The position numbers and the translations under genes were made by a program. 56,267 nt of DNA from an uncultured Eubacteriales bacterium (GTDB lineage: Bacteria > Bacillota > Clostridia > Oscillospirales > Oscillospiraceae), in assembly GCA_900546515.1 (NCBI GenBank), contig URDG01000017.1:1-56267 (forward strand), in the 5' to 3' direction. Positions 9,309 to 19,396 of the stretch are shown here, piece by piece (positions within the stretch are counted from its first letter, which is position 1; each line of letters opens with the position of its first letter). The notes beneath the pieces were generated by a model, which saw only the letters and a list, made by a program, of their open reading frames with translations, made no database searches and was not told the DNA's origin.

Positions 9309-9893
9309 TCAGTCCCCGCTTTTTTTCACCGGCCGGATGTTTATCATCCTGTACATGGCTGCGGGCAGCATGCAGCGGGAGTAGAAGTCGGAAATTATGC
9401 GGTGCACGACAGGCGCGATGTCCGCCGTGCCCTTGATGGGCTTGACCATGACGTGCGCGCGCGTACCGCTGATGGTATAGTCGCACTCGGCCTCGACATA
9501 GCCGAAGCGCGCGAAGAACTTGAACAGCTTCTTCACATGGTTCTCCTCGGGGTCGTCAAACTCGGTGATCTCCGCGATCATGCCCTGACGGCCGGCATAG
9601 CGCTTGTTCATAAGGCGCATTGCCTCAATGCCGACGCCCTTTTCCCTGTACCACGGCAGTATTGCAAAATACTTGAGCAGCACGTAACCGTAAAGATTCC
9701 TTATGCACACCAGCGCATAGCCGAGCTCAAGCTGCGACTCATCGTCGTATACAACGAGCAGCTCCTGATCGCCGCTCATCATCGCCTTGTGAATGGCAAG
9801 CTTCGGCAGCAGCTCCTCGCTGTCAAAGTCCATCTGCATTGCGGCATAGTATCTCTCAAGGTCGCGGTGTCCGCCTTTTCTTAGTGCTATCAT
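9309..9893 (-). CDS. GNAT-family N-acetyltransferase
   Basis: This 194-residue protein has a GNAT-like fold signature: the central strand-turn with VLLKYFAILPWYREKGVG corresponds to motif A (acetyl-CoA binding, R/Q-x-x-G-x-G/A), followed by helix IEAMRLMNKRY. A further conserved-looking stretch is EITEFDDPEENHVKKLFKFFARFGY. The substrate is unknown. It lies between mfd and an ABC exporter, 13 bases downstream of the latter, so it is probably co-transcribed with it. The assignment to GNAT is by motif only. Confidence 0.7.
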   Translation of the reverse strand: MIALRKGGHRDLERYYAAMQMDFDSEELLPKLAIHKAMMSGDQELLVVYDDESQLELGYALVCIRNLYGYVLLKYFAILPWYREKGVGIEAMRLMNKRYAGRQGMIAEITEFDDPEENHVKKLFKFFARFGYVEAECDYTISGTRAHVMVKPIKGTADIAPVVHRIISDFYSRCMLPAAMYRMINIRPVKKSGD

Positions 9894-9906
9894 GGTCGAT
9901 CCCCTT

Positions 9907-11661
9907 TCAGCTTTGTGCGTTTTTATCTATTTCCTGTGCCCTGCATAGCCGGGCATATTCGCCGTTTTTCTCCATGAGCTCTTTCGGCGGCCCCATCTCG
10001 ATTATGTGCTCGCCCTCGACGACGGCTATAACGTCCGCATTGCTGACGGTAGAGAGCCTGTGGGCAATTATTATCGTAGTGCGCCCCTGCGCGAGCTTAT
10101 CGAGAGAATCCTGTATGCGCCGCTCCGTCACGGTGTCGAGCGCGGATGTAGCCTCGTCGAGAATAAGTATCTGCGGGTTTTTGAGGAACACGCGCGCAAT
10201 GGATATGCGCTGCTTCTGCCCGCCGGAGAGCATGACGCCGCGCTCGCCGATATATGTATCATAGCCGTCAGGCATATCCATGATCTCAGAGTGTATCTCC
10301 GCGCGGATCGCAGCCTGCACTATCTCCTCATCCGTTGCGTCCGGACGGCCGTAGCGGATATTCTCGCGTATCGTCCCCGCGAACATGAACACATCCTGCT
10401 GGATAAGGCCGATATTGCGCCGCAGGCTCGCCTGCGTGACGGAGCGTATATCCGTGCCGTCTATCGTGATGCTGCCTGAGCAGACATCGTAAAACCGCGG
10501 CAGAAGCTGGCAGAGCGTGGTCTTCCCGCCGCCGGACGGGCCTACCACAGCGAAGCTCTCTCCGGGTCTGATATGCAGATTTATATTGTCCAGCACCGGC
10601 ACGCCGCTGCCGTAGTCAAATGACACGTTCTTATATTCTATATCGCCGCGCACGCTCCCGAGCTCCTTTGCGTCCGGCGCATCCTTTATTGTTGGCTCCG
10701 TGCGCATTATCTCAAGGAATCGGCTGAAGCCCGCCGTCCCCTGCATGTAGACCTCGGCAAACTGCGCCAGCTTCTTGACCGGCGTGACAAAGGTCGAGAC
10801 ATAAAGCGTAAAGGTGAGCAGATCTATATAGCTCATCGTGCCGCGCATTATGAACACGCCGCCCACCGCGATCACCGCGGCCTGCGCGATGGAGGTGGTA
10901 AACTCCATCCCACTCATAAAAAGCCCCATGGCTTTGTAATACTCCACCTTGGAGCCGCGGAACATCGCGTTCGCCTGTTCAAACTTCTCGCTCTCCTGAT
11001 CCTCATTTGCAAAGGCCTTGGCCGTGCGTATGCCGGAGATGCTGCTCTCTATGGCGGCGTATATCTGTGCGGTCTTGCGCTTGACCTCAATGTTGGCCTT
11101 CTTCATCTTCACGCGCTGCGCCATCGTGAACCACAGGCACACCGGCAGAATGACAGTCAGCACCAGCGCGAGCCGCCAGTCCAGCGTAAACATTATTGCC
11201 AGCGCGCCGAATATCGTGAGCGAGCAGATGAGGATATTCTCCGGCCCGTGGTGGGCAAGCTCCGTCACCTCGAAGAGGTCGCTCGTGATATGGCTCATAA
11301 GTATGCCGGTACGGTTTTTGTCGTAGAAGCTGCATGAGAGATCCTGCATGTGCGTGAAAACGTCGCGCCGCATGTCCGACTCCACCAGAACGCCCATCTT
11401 ATGCCCGACGACGGTTATCACATAATACAGCAGCGACTTTATCACAAAGGCCAGCACCAGCACCGCCATCACGGCAAAGAACGCGGAGAACATCTGCTGC
11501 GGCAGCATGGTTTTCATCGCCGCGCGCGATACATACGGGAATATGAGGTCTATCGCCGCGACGAGCACGGCGCATATCATGTCAATTATGAAAAGCTTCT
11601 TCTGTCCGCCGATATATCCGAAAAATATTTTCAGCGGTTTGTCGTTATAATTCATTTTCAT
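9907..11661 (-). CDS. ABC exporter half-transporter (fused permease and ATPase)
   Basis: This 584-residue protein fuses an N-terminal six-helix exporter membrane domain (about 1-315) with an ATPase domain. The ATPase has Walker A GPSGGGKTT, the signature LSGGQKQR, Walker B ILILDEATSALD and the H-loop IIIAHRLST. The family exports lipids, peptides or drugs as homo- or heterodimers. No partner half-transporter is adjacent, so a homodimer is likely. The ribosome site is weak. It follows rnhA by 12 bases, so it probably belongs to the tail of the replication operon. Confidence 0.9.
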   Translation of the reverse strand: MKMNYNDKPLKIFFGYIGGQKKLFIIDMICAVLVAAIDLIFPYVSRAAMKTMLPQQMFSAFFAVMAVLVLAFVIKSLLYYVITVVGHKMGVLVESDMRRDVFTHMQDLSCSFYDKNRTGILMSHITSDLFEVTELAHHGPENILICSLTIFGALAIMFTLDWRLALVLTVILPVCLWFTMAQRVKMKKANIEVKRKTAQIYAAIESSISGIRTAKAFANEDQESEKFEQANAMFRGSKVEYYKAMGLFMSGMEFTTSIAQAAVIAVGGVFIMRGTMSYIDLLTFTLYVSTFVTPVKKLAQFAEVYMQGTAGFSRFLEIMRTEPTIKDAPDAKELGSVRGDIEYKNVSFDYGSGVPVLDNINLHIRPGESFAVVGPSGGGKTTLCQLLPRFYDVCSGSITIDGTDIRSVTQASLRRNIGLIQQDVFMFAGTIRENIRYGRPDATDEEIVQAAIRAEIHSEIMDMPDGYDTYIGERGVMLSGGQKQRISIARVFLKNPQILILDEATSALDTVTERRIQDSLDKLAQGRTTIIIAHRLSTVSNADVIAVVEGEHIIEMGPPKELMEKNGEYARLCRAQEIDKNAQS

Positions 11662-11673
11662 TTTATCAGATCA

Positions 11674-12111
11674 TCAGGCAAATTTTTCTCTCTCCGCTAC
11701 GGCAAGCGCGTCGCAGCGGTTATTGTACTCGTTTTCGGCATGGCCCTTGACCCAGTGATAGCTCATCTCATGCACGGCGCACAGGTCAAGCAGCTCCCCC
11801 CAGAGATCAGGATTAAGCGCGGGCTTTTTGTCCGACTTTATCCAGCCCTTTTTCCTCCAGCCGTATGCCCAGCCCTTGCTCAGCGCATCTATGACATACC
11901 TGGAATCAGAATAAAGCTCGACCGCGCACGGCTCCTTCAAAGCGCGCAAAGCGGAGATAACGGCCGTGAGCTCCATGCGATTGTTCGTCGTCATGGCCTC
12001 GCCGCCCGATATTTCCTTCTCTTTTCCGTTATAACGCAGAACGGCGCCCCAGCCGCCGGGGCCGGGGTTGCCGCTGCATGCGCCGTCAGTATAAATTTCG
12101 ACCTGCTTCAA
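11674..12111 (-). CDS. rnhA: Ribonuclease HI
   Basis: This 145-residue protein cleaves RNA in RNA-DNA hybrids. It carries the RNase H1 signature YTDGACSGNPGPGGWG with the first catalytic Asp, the catalytic Glu in NNRMELTA, the Asp in YSDSRYV and the C-terminal His/Asp region (WVKGHAENEYNNRCD). The length is standard. It lies 10 bases after gyrA, consistent with a shared transcript. Confidence 0.96.
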   Translation of the reverse strand: MKQVEIYTDGACSGNPGPGGWGAVLRYNGKEKEISGGEAMTTNNRMELTAVISALRALKEPCAVELYSDSRYVIDALSKGWAYGWRKKGWIKSDKKPALNPDLWGELLDLCAVHEMSYHWVKGHAENEYNNRCDALAVAEREKFA

Positions 12112-12121
12112 ATCGATTTTC

Positions 12122-14674
12122 TCACTCCTCGGGCGTCTCTATGGATACTTCTTCGGGTGCGGAAGCGTCCTCCGCCTGCTCTCCCTCCGGAAGCTCGCTC
12201 TCCTCCTCGGAGTTTTTCTCCGTGGTCTCGATGGAGATCACGCGGCTGCCCTCGGCAAGGCGCATGATCCTCACGCCCTGAGTGGCGCGGCCCAGAAGGC
12301 TTATCCTGTCCACGCCGATGCGGATGATCGTCGCGTCGTCCGTTATCACAAGCACGTCCTCGTCGCCTGTGACTATCTTCACGGCGGCTATATTGCCGGT
12401 CTTTTCGGTAACGTTGTAGTTTTTCAGTCCTATGCCGCCGCGGCCCTTTACAGCGTATTCAGAGCAGAGCGTGCGCTTGCCGTAGCCTTTTTCGGTGATC
12501 GTCAGCAGCGCATTGCCGGCGCTCGTGCTTCCGGCGCCGACGACATAGTCGCCCTCTCTCAGTCTTATGCCGCGCACACCGACGGCCGTGCGGCCCATCG
12601 GACGCACGTCATTTTCGTTGAAGCAGACCGCCATGCCCTTATTTGTCGCAATGAGAATATCCTCGTCGCCTGTCGTGTCGAGCACGGAGATAAGCTCGTC
12701 GCCCTCGTCCAGATTCAATGCGCGGAGGCCGTTTGCGCGGATATTTCTGAGCGCGGCCTGAGACATTCTCTTGACCGTGCCGTTTCTTGTGACGAAGAAG
12801 AGATACTTATCCTCGTCCAGCTCGCGGCCGCGTATCATTGCGCTGACCTTTTCATCCTGCGCGCTCTCTATCTGGATGATGTTCACTATATTGGTGCCCT
12901 TGGCCGTGCGCCCGGCCTCCGGGATATTGTAGCCCTTCTTGATGAACACGCGGCCCTTGCTCGTGAAGAAGAGGATATTGTCGTGCGTGGAGGCCGTAAA
13001 CACGGTTTCCACAAAGTCCTCGTCCTTCGTCGTCATGGCGCGTATGCCCTTGCCGCCGCGGCCCTGACTGCGGTACTCACTGACGGGCAGGCGCTTTATA
13101 TAGCCGCCGTTCGTGAGCGTGATGACGCACTGCTCCTCGTCTATGAGATCCTCTATGTCTATCTCGTCGGCGACGTCCTGTATCTCGGTGATGCGCTCGT
13201 CGCCGTATTTATCGCGCAGGGCGATGAGCTCGTCCTTGAGCACCTGCTTTATTTTTTCGGGATCTGCAAGCAGCTCCTTATAATACGCGATCTTACCCTC
13301 GAGCTCCTTGTACTCGTTCTCAAGCTTCTCGCGGTTGAGACCCTGCAAAGAGATAAGGCGCATGTCGCAGATTGCCTGCGCCTGTACATCCGACAGGCCG
13401 AAGCGCTCCATCAGGCGCTGCTTTGCATTGTCATAGCTCGTGCGTATGATGTGGATGACCTCGTCTATATTGTCCTGCGCAATGAGCAGGCCCTCCAGCA
13501 GATGAGCGCGCTCCTCGGCCTTCTTAAGGTCGAATTTCGTGCGGCGGACGATGAGATCCTCCTGGAATTTCAGGTACTCGTCGAGAATATGCCTGAGTGA
13601 AAGTATCTTGGGCTGGCTCTGGTTATTCACGAGCGCCAGCATATTTATCGAAAAGCTGGACTGGAGCGCCGTCTGCGCAAAGAGGCGGTTGAGCACCACC
13701 TGCGGGTTTGCATCGCGCTTGAGCTCTATAACGATGCGCATGCCGTTTCGGTCCGTCTCGTCGCGCAGGTCCGATATGCCCTCAAGGCGTTTGTCGTGCA
13801 CCTGATCGGCTATATTCTTTATCAGCTGGCGCTTATTGACCTGATACGGCAGCTCCGTGACGATTATTCTTGTGCGCTTGTCTTTTCCGAACTCCTCAAA
13901 TTCCGTGCGCGCGCGCACGACCACTCTGCCGCGGCCAGTGGCATAGGCCTGACGTATGCCGCTTCTGCCCATGATGATGCCGCGCGTCGGAAAGTCCGGC
14001 CCCTTGACGTACTGCATCAGATCGTTCAGCGTCGCCTCCGGATTATCCAGCACGCACACACAGGCATTTATGACCTCGGTGAGATTGTGAGGCGGGATAT
14101 TTGTCGCCATGCCGACCGCGATACCGGATGAGCCGTTGACGAGCAGATTCGGAAAGCGTGATGGCAGCACGCGCGGCTCCCTGCGCGTCTCGTCAAAGTT
14201 GGGGTCCCAGTCGACCGTATCCTTCTCTATGTCGCGCAGCATCTCGTTTGAGATTTTGGAAAGTCTGGCCTCGGTATAACGGTACGCAGCAGGGGGATCG
14301 CCGTCGACCGAACCGAAGTTGCCGTGGCCCTCTACGAGCATGTAGCGCATTGAGAAGTTCTGCGCAAGTCTGACCATCGCGTCGTAAACGGACGCGTCGC
14401 CGTGCGGATGATAGCGGCCCAGCACGTCGCCAACGCAGGTTGCGGACTTTTTGAAAGGCTTGTCCGAGGTCAGATTGTCCTCATAGAGCGCATAAAGTAT
14501 GCGCCTGTGCACGGGCTTTAGACCGTCGCGCACATCGGGCAGCGCACGGCCGACAATGACGCTCATCGCATAGTCGATGTAGCTCTTCTGCATTTCGCTT
14601 ACGAGCTCCGACTCCGTTATGACCTGATTCGGGAACGCTATATCTTCCGGTTTATAATCTCTTTTATGTGCCAT
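12122..14674 (-). CDS. gyrA: DNA gyrase subunit A
   Basis: This 850-residue type II topoisomerase breakage-reunion subunit has the N-terminal ALPDVRDGLKPVHRRILYA block, the active-site tyrosine in YRYTEARL (near residue 125), and a C-terminal beta-pinwheel. The pinwheel contains SQGRGGKGI, a one-substitution form of the GyrA box (QRRGGKG) that separates GyrA from ParC. An acidic Glu/Ser-rich tail closes the protein. It starts 15 bases after gyrB. Confidence 0.97.
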   Translation of the reverse strand: MAHKRDYKPEDIAFPNQVITESELVSEMQKSYIDYAMSVIVGRALPDVRDGLKPVHRRILYALYEDNLTSDKPFKKSATCVGDVLGRYHPHGDASVYDAMVRLAQNFSMRYMLVEGHGNFGSVDGDPPAAYRYTEARLSKISNEMLRDIEKDTVDWDPNFDETRREPRVLPSRFPNLLVNGSSGIAVGMATNIPPHNLTEVINACVCVLDNPEATLNDLMQYVKGPDFPTRGIIMGRSGIRQAYATGRGRVVVRARTEFEEFGKDKRTRIIVTELPYQVNKRQLIKNIADQVHDKRLEGISDLRDETDRNGMRIVIELKRDANPQVVLNRLFAQTALQSSFSINMLALVNNQSQPKILSLRHILDEYLKFQEDLIVRRTKFDLKKAEERAHLLEGLLIAQDNIDEVIHIIRTSYDNAKQRLMERFGLSDVQAQAICDMRLISLQGLNREKLENEYKELEGKIAYYKELLADPEKIKQVLKDELIALRDKYGDERITEIQDVADEIDIEDLIDEEQCVITLTNGGYIKRLPVSEYRSQGRGGKGIRAMTTKDEDFVETVFTASTHDNILFFTSKGRVFIKKGYNIPEAGRTAKGTNIVNIIQIESAQDEKVSAMIRGRELDEDKYLFFVTRNGTVKRMSQAALRNIRANGLRALNLDEGDELISVLDTTGDEDILIATNKGMAVCFNENDVRPMGRTAVGVRGIRLREGDYVVGAGSTSAGNALLTITEKGYGKRTLCSEYAVKGRGGIGLKNYNVTEKTGNIAAVKIVTGDEDVLVITDDATIIRIGVDRISLLGRATQGVRIMRLAEGSRVISIETTEKNSEEESELPEGEQAEDASAPEEVSIETPEE

Positions 14675-14689
14675 TTTATCTCCTTACCC

Positions 14690-16621
14690 TTACACGTCGA
14701 GATTTACGACGTATCTGGCGTTCTGCTCTATCCACTCGCGGCGCGGCTCGACATCCTCACCCATGAGGACGGTGAACACCTGGTCTGCCTGTATCGCGTC
14801 GTTGAGCGTAATGCGCCTGAGAGAGCGCGTCTCGGGATTCATGGTAGTCTCCCACAGCTCGTGCGGATCCATTTCGCCGAGACCCTTGAAGCGGGATATG
14901 TCGAGCTTGACGTTGGGGTTATCGGCGCGCATCTCCGCGCTGATCTTATCGCGCTGCTCGTCGGAATACGCGACGCGCTGCGTTTTGCCGCGCGAGAGCT
15001 TGTAGAGCGGCGGCACGGCGGAATAGACATATCCGTTTTCTATGAGCGGGCGCATGTAGCGGAAGAAGAAGGTCAGCAGCAGCGTCCTTATATGCGAGCC
15101 GTCAACATCGGCATCGGCCATGATTATTATCTTGTGATAGCGCAGCTTCTCTATGTTGAACTCATCGCCTATTCCCGCGCCGAGCGCAAGAATGAGCGGG
15201 TAGAGCTTATCGTTGCCGTATATCTTGTCGGCGCGCGCCTTCTCGACGTTGAGCATCTTGCCCCACATTGCAAGTATCGCCTGAAAACGGCTGTCGCGGC
15301 CCTGTATGGCAGAGCCTGCGGCGCTGTCGCCCTCGACGATATATATCTCGCACAGCGACGGGTCGCGCTCATTGCAGTCCTGCAGCTTGTCTGGCATCTG
15401 GCCGCTCTCAAGCCCCGTCTTGCGGCGGACGGACTCCTTGGCCTTTCTCGCCGCTTCACGCGCGCGGTTGGCCATCATGGCCTTTTCGAGAATGGCCTTT
15501 GCCGTCGCGGGATGTTCCTCAAAATATTCTGCAAGCTGGTCGTTCACTATGCCGTCGACCAGCGTCCTTATATATGCGTTGCCGAGCTTCTGCTTGGTCT
15601 GACCCTCAAACTGCGCTTCGGGGAGCTTGACGGATATTACCGCGGATATGCCCTCGCGCACGTCCTCGCCTGATACCTTATCGTCGCCCTTTATTATGTT
15701 TGCCTTTGTACCGTATGCGTTGATGACCCTTGTGAGCGCAGTTTTGAATCCGGTCTCGTGCATACCGCCCTCCGGCGTGTGTATGTCATTTGCAAAGGAT
15801 ACCAGAGTTTCGCTGTAGCCGTCGTTGTATTGCAGCGCGACCTCGGCCACGGCGTCCCCCTTTGCGCCGCTGAGATATATGACGTCCTCATGTATCGGGT
15901 TTTTGTGCTTGTTGAGATATGAGACGAATTCGCGTATACCGCCTTCGTAGCAAAGCTCCTCGCCCTGCTCCATCCCCTCGCGCTCATCCCTGAGAATGAT
16001 GGTCAGCCCGGCGTTGAGAAAGGCCTGCTCGCGCATGCGCGTGTGCAGTATCTCATAATCGTACACCGTCTCGTCGAACATCTCCGGGTCGGGCTTGAAG
16101 CGCACTGTCGTGCCGCGCTTGCCGGTGGGGCCGAGCTCCTTTATATGCTCCGTTATATCGCCGCGGGAGAACTTCATGCCGTAGCGCTTTCCGTCCTTGC
16201 ATACCTCTACCTCAAGCCATTCCGACAGCGCGTTGACGACGGACGCGCCCACGCCGTGCAGACCGCCTGAAACCTTATAGCCTCCGCCGCCGAATTTACC
16301 GCCGGCGTGCAGCACAGTGAACACGACCTCCAGCGCAGACTTGCCCGTCTGCTCCTGAATATCCACAGGTATGCCGCGGCCGTTATCCTCCACGCGGATA
16401 ATGTTGCCCTCTTCTATAGTCACGTTTATATGCGTGCAGTAGCCTGCGAGCGCCTCGTCTATCGAGTTATCAACAATTTCATAAACAAGGTGGTGAAGAC
16501 CTGAAGATGAGGTCGAACCTATATACATACCCGGACGCTTGCGCACAGCCTCAAGCCCCTCAAGGACCTGTATCTGCGAAGCGTCGTATTCGTGCATCAC
16601 TTTTTTATTTTCGTCTGCCAT
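14690..16621 (-). CDS. gyrB: DNA gyrase subunit B
   Basis: This 643-residue ATPase subunit of gyrase starts at the ATG at 16621, which is preceded by GGAGGAA at good spacing; an upstream in-frame extension to 16672 lacks that site. It shows the GHKL ATPase motifs (EIVDNSIDEALAG, VEDNGRGIPV, GLHGVGASVVNALS) and the TOPRIM motifs EGDSAAGSA and DADVDGSHIRTL. The usual LRGK before LNVEKAR reads MWGK here, and SAKQGR reads SAIQGR. The first may be lineage-typical, and neither removes a catalytic residue. Position next to recF and remB supports gyrB over parE. Confidence 0.96.
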   Translation of the reverse strand: MADENKKVMHEYDASQIQVLEGLEAVRKRPGMYIGSTSSSGLHHLVYEIVDNSIDEALAGYCTHINVTIEEGNIIRVEDNGRGIPVDIQEQTGKSALEVVFTVLHAGGKFGGGGYKVSGGLHGVGASVVNALSEWLEVEVCKDGKRYGMKFSRGDITEHIKELGPTGKRGTTVRFKPDPEMFDETVYDYEILHTRMREQAFLNAGLTIILRDEREGMEQGEELCYEGGIREFVSYLNKHKNPIHEDVIYLSGAKGDAVAEVALQYNDGYSETLVSFANDIHTPEGGMHETGFKTALTRVINAYGTKANIIKGDDKVSGEDVREGISAVISVKLPEAQFEGQTKQKLGNAYIRTLVDGIVNDQLAEYFEEHPATAKAILEKAMMANRAREAARKAKESVRRKTGLESGQMPDKLQDCNERDPSLCEIYIVEGDSAAGSAIQGRDSRFQAILAMWGKMLNVEKARADKIYGNDKLYPLILALGAGIGDEFNIEKLRYHKIIIMADADVDGSHIRTLLLTFFFRYMRPLIENGYVYSAVPPLYKLSRGKTQRVAYSDEQRDKISAEMRADNPNVKLDISRFKGLGEMDPHELWETTMNPETRSLRRITLNDAIQADQVFTVLMGEDVEPRREWIEQNARYVVNLDV

Positions 16622-16694
16622 ACTATTCCTCCATGCGGTACTGCCGCATTTATTGTTTTCTTTGATCCTCACGCACGGCGGTACCGCCTTTTTA

Positions 16695-16952
16695 TCACAT
16701 CAGGCCGGACTCCGCTCTTTTCAGCAGCGTTGCCGACGCCATCTGGCTCAAATACACGCGCCTTATGCCGCCCTTCTCCGCAACGACAAATGACTTCGGA
16801 ATATCCTCCGCCGCATTTATCACCTGCCCGGCCTTTTCGGCCGCGGACAGGAACGCGCGCGTCAGATACGACTGTGAGCTTATATCAAGATCGAATATGC
16901 CGACGATCTCTCCGGTATTTATTACGCTGCCTTTACCCAAATGCAGATACAT
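16695..16952 (-). CDS. remB: DUF370 DNA-binding protein, RemB/YaaB type
   Basis: This 85-residue protein starts MYLHLGKGSVINTGEIVGIFDLD, the opening typical of the DUF370/RemA-RemB family. In Bacillus, RemA is an arc-shaped DNA-binding regulator of matrix genes and yaaB (remB) sits between recF and gyrB, exactly as here. Its ATG overlaps the recF stop by one base (TGATG), implying translational coupling. Confidence 0.85.
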   Translation of the reverse strand: MYLHLGKGSVINTGEIVGIFDLDISSQSYLTRAFLSAAEKAGQVINAAEDIPKSFVVAEKGGIRRVYLSQMASATLLKRAESGLM

Positions 16953-18058
16953 CAGCTCTGTCTTATCCTTCCCTTTTCAACAAACAGGACCCGGCCGCCA
17001 GTGCGGCTGGAAATGCCCTCGTCCTCGCAGCAGGTGATGAGCGTCTGCCCGCCGCCTATGCTGTTTAGCACGAACTCCTGCCGTTTGCCGTCAAGCTCAG
17101 AAAGCACGTCGTCCAGCAGCAGTATCGGGTATTCCCCAGTCTCAGCGAGAAATATTTCCCTCTCGGCAAGCTTCAGAGAGAGAGCCGCCGTCCTCGTCTG
17201 CCCCTGAGAGGCAAACGACCGTGCAAGCGTCCCGTTTATAAATATCTCAAGATCGTCCTTATGCGCGCCGGTCAGGCACTGCTGTGCGTCAAGCTCCGCC
17301 TGACGGTGCCGCTCCTGATGCTCGCATATGTCGTAATATATCTCACGGACGCTGGCGGATGTATCCCTCACGGTGCTTACCGTCCTGTATTTTATACTCA
17401 GCTCCTCGCCTTCGCCGGAGAAATCCCGGTGTATCGGCTTTGCAGCCTGCTCCAGCCGTGCGGAAAACGCCGCGCGGTAGCGGATGATCTGCGCCGACGC
17501 GCGGCACATTCCGTCCGAAAATTCGTCAAGCGTATCCAAAAGAGAGGGCTTGTCGCGCCAGTCCTTCAGAATTCTCGTCTTGTGCTCGTAGAGCTTGTTG
17601 AATTCCGAAAGATATTCGGCATATCTCGGCCTGATCTGGCTTATCGCATTATCCAGCAGCCTGCGCCGGACAGCAGCGCCCTCTTTTATGAGATTCAAAT
17701 CGTCCGGGCAGAAAAGCACAGTGTTCACGGTCTCCGACAGCTCTGACGCCGTCTTTTTCACGCCGTTCACGAGTATCTTTTTTGCCGTTCCCGGACGCAG
17801 CGCTATGTTTATCGTCTGCTCCCGGTCATGGCTCATCACATCGGCAAGTATCTCCGCCGAAGAAAAGTCAAAGCCTACAAGCTCGCGGTCAAAGCGCGTG
17901 CGGAAGCTCTTCCCAGTGGAGAGCATATATACGGCTTCAAGAAGATTTGTCTTCCCCTGCGCGTTCGCGCCGCTTATGACGTTAGTCCCGGGCGCAAACT
18001 CGGCCGTATCCCATTCGTAGTTTCTGAATCCGCTGAGAGCTATCTTTGCTATTCTCAT
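16952..18058 (-). CDS. recF: DNA recombination and repair protein RecF
   Basis: This 368-residue SMC-like ATPase loads RecA at single-strand gaps. Walker A is GANAQGKTNLLEA (near residues 31-43), the signature region contains FASQGQTRTAALSLKLAE, and Walker B is PILLLDDVLSELD. The start ATG overlaps the yaaA stop by four bases (ATGA). Length and position after dnaN-yaaA are canonical. Confidence 0.96.
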   Translation of the reverse strand: MRIAKIALSGFRNYEWDTAEFAPGTNVISGANAQGKTNLLEAVYMLSTGKSFRTRFDRELVGFDFSSAEILADVMSHDREQTINIALRPGTAKKILVNGVKKTASELSETVNTVLFCPDDLNLIKEGAAVRRRLLDNAISQIRPRYAEYLSEFNKLYEHKTRILKDWRDKPSLLDTLDEFSDGMCRASAQIIRYRAAFSARLEQAAKPIHRDFSGEGEELSIKYRTVSTVRDTSASVREIYYDICEHQERHRQAELDAQQCLTGAHKDDLEIFINGTLARSFASQGQTRTAALSLKLAEREIFLAETGEYPILLLDDVLSELDGKRQEFVLNSIGGGQTLITCCEDEGISSRTGGRVLFVEKGRIRQS

Positions 18059-18267
18059 TCAGCCGTGACTTCAAGCTCGTTTCCGGCAAAGCTGACCTTA
18101 TCGCCCGGATGCAGCTTCTTTCCCCGCATCGTGCACACCTCGCCGTTTACGCTGACCAGCCCCTCGGCTATCACGTATTTTGCCTCGCCGCCTGTGCCGG
18201 TGAGCGCCGCAAGCTTGAGAAATGAATCAAGCTTTATATATTCTGTTGTTATAGATATTTTTTCCAT
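18055..18267 (-). CDS. yaaA: S4-domain RNA-binding protein YaaA
   Basis: This 70-residue protein consists of one S4 domain (KLDSFLKLAALTGTGGEAKY followed by VNGEVCTMRGKKLHPGD). Members of this family sit between dnaN and recF in Bacillota and are linked to 50S ribosome assembly. It lies 16 bases after dnaN and overlaps recF by ATGA. Confidence 0.88.
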   Translation of the reverse strand: MEKISITTEYIKLDSFLKLAALTGTGGEAKYVIAEGLVSVNGEVCTMRGKKLHPGDKVSFAGNELEVTAE

Positions 18268-18283
18268 AATTGCCGTTTTCCAA

Positions 18284-19396
18284 TCAGTCGCCCGCTCTGA
18301 GACGGACAGGAAGTATCATGTACGTAAAGTTCTCGCTGCCGTCTGCGGCAGTGATGATGCAGGGAGACGACGACGTATTGAGGCAGAGGAAAAGCTTCTC
18401 TTCTCCCGCGGCCTTCAGCGCGTCCGTGAGATACCTGTCGTTAAAGCCTATCTCAAGATTTTCGCCGCTGCCCTCGCACATGCAGACATCCTCCGCCTTG
18501 CCTATCGGAGTGATGCAGAGCATGCTTATGCTGCCGTCGCCGCAGGTCATGCGCACGGGACTTGAATTTTTCTCGCTTACGATGATCGACACGCGGTCTA
18601 TCGCGCTCATAAGCTCCGCACGGCTCACTCCGAGCTTGAAGCGGAACTCCGACGGAATGGATTTTCTGTAGTTGAGGAATTCGCCCTCGAGACGGCGGCT
18701 TATGACGACAGTGCCGCCTATGACAAAGGATATATGCTTTGCGCCGACTGCGATCTCAACGTTGCCGTCCTCGTCCGCGCATATTCTCTCTATATCCGAA
18801 AGAGACGGGCCGGGCACGACAAAGCTGCACTCCTCAAGCTGCGCGTTCTCTATTTTCTCGCAGCGCTTTGCCAGCCTGTATCCGTCTACAGCGACAAGCG
18901 TGAGCTGATCCCCGGCCGCTTCAAAAAGGACGCCGGTATATATCGGGCGCACATCGCTCGTAGAGACGGCGAATATCGTCTGATTTATCATATTCTTGAG
19001 TATCTTCTGCGGAAGAGTTATGTTGTTTATGCCCTCGACCGTCGGGATCTCGGGATAATCCTCCGCGCTGATGCCGATAAAGTTGAACTCGCTCTTGCCG
19101 CACTTCACGCTGACGTTGTTTTTTTCGTCCGTGTCCACGGTGATCTTGCCGTCCGGCATGCGGCGGATCATTTCGCCGAAGAGCCTTGCGCCCACGACGA
19201 TCTCGCCCGGGCGCTCGACTTCGCCCTCTATCGTCGTATATATACCCTCCTTGAGGTCGTAGCCGGTTATGCGCACGTCCTTGCCCGCGCTTATGAGCAG
19301 ACCCTCGAGCGCCGGGATAGGACTTTTCGATGCCGCGGCTCTTGAGGCTATGACTATTGCATTCTGGAGCACAAATTTTTCACAGCTGAATTTCAT
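18284..19396 (-). CDS. dnaN: DNA polymerase III beta subunit (sliding clamp)
   Basis: This 370-residue clamp protein has the three-fold beta-clamp architecture, opens with MKFSCEKFVLQNAI and contains LPQKILKNMINQTIFAVSTSD in the second domain. It ends with YMILPVRL, matching the conserved C-terminal M-P-x-R-L segment of the family. It encircles DNA and tethers the replicative polymerase. It is the first gene after oriC and heads the dnaN-yaaA-recF-remB-gyrB-gyrA run. Confidence 0.97.
   Translation of the reverse strand: MKFSCEKFVLQNAIVIASRAAASKSPIPALEGLLISAGKDVRITGYDLKEGIYTTIEGEVERPGEIVVGARLFGEMIRRMPDGKITVDTDEKNNVSVKCGKSEFNFIGISAEDYPEIPTVEGINNITLPQKILKNMINQTIFAVSTSDVRPIYTGVLFEAAGDQLTLVAVDGYRLAKRCEKIENAQLEECSFVVPGPSLSDIERICADEDGNVEIAVGAKHISFVIGGTVVISRRLEGEFLNYRKSIPSEFRFKLGVSRAELMSAIDRVSIIVSEKNSSPVRMTCGDGSISMLCITPIGKAEDVCMCEGSGENLEIGFNDRYLTDALKAAGEEKLFLCLNTSSSPCIITAADGSENFTYMILPVRLRAGD

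Noticed and set aside
12122..16621. Topoisomerase IV (parC/parE) instead of gyrase
   Set aside because: Linkage to recF-remB and a GyrA-box variant (QGRGGKG) support gyrase.
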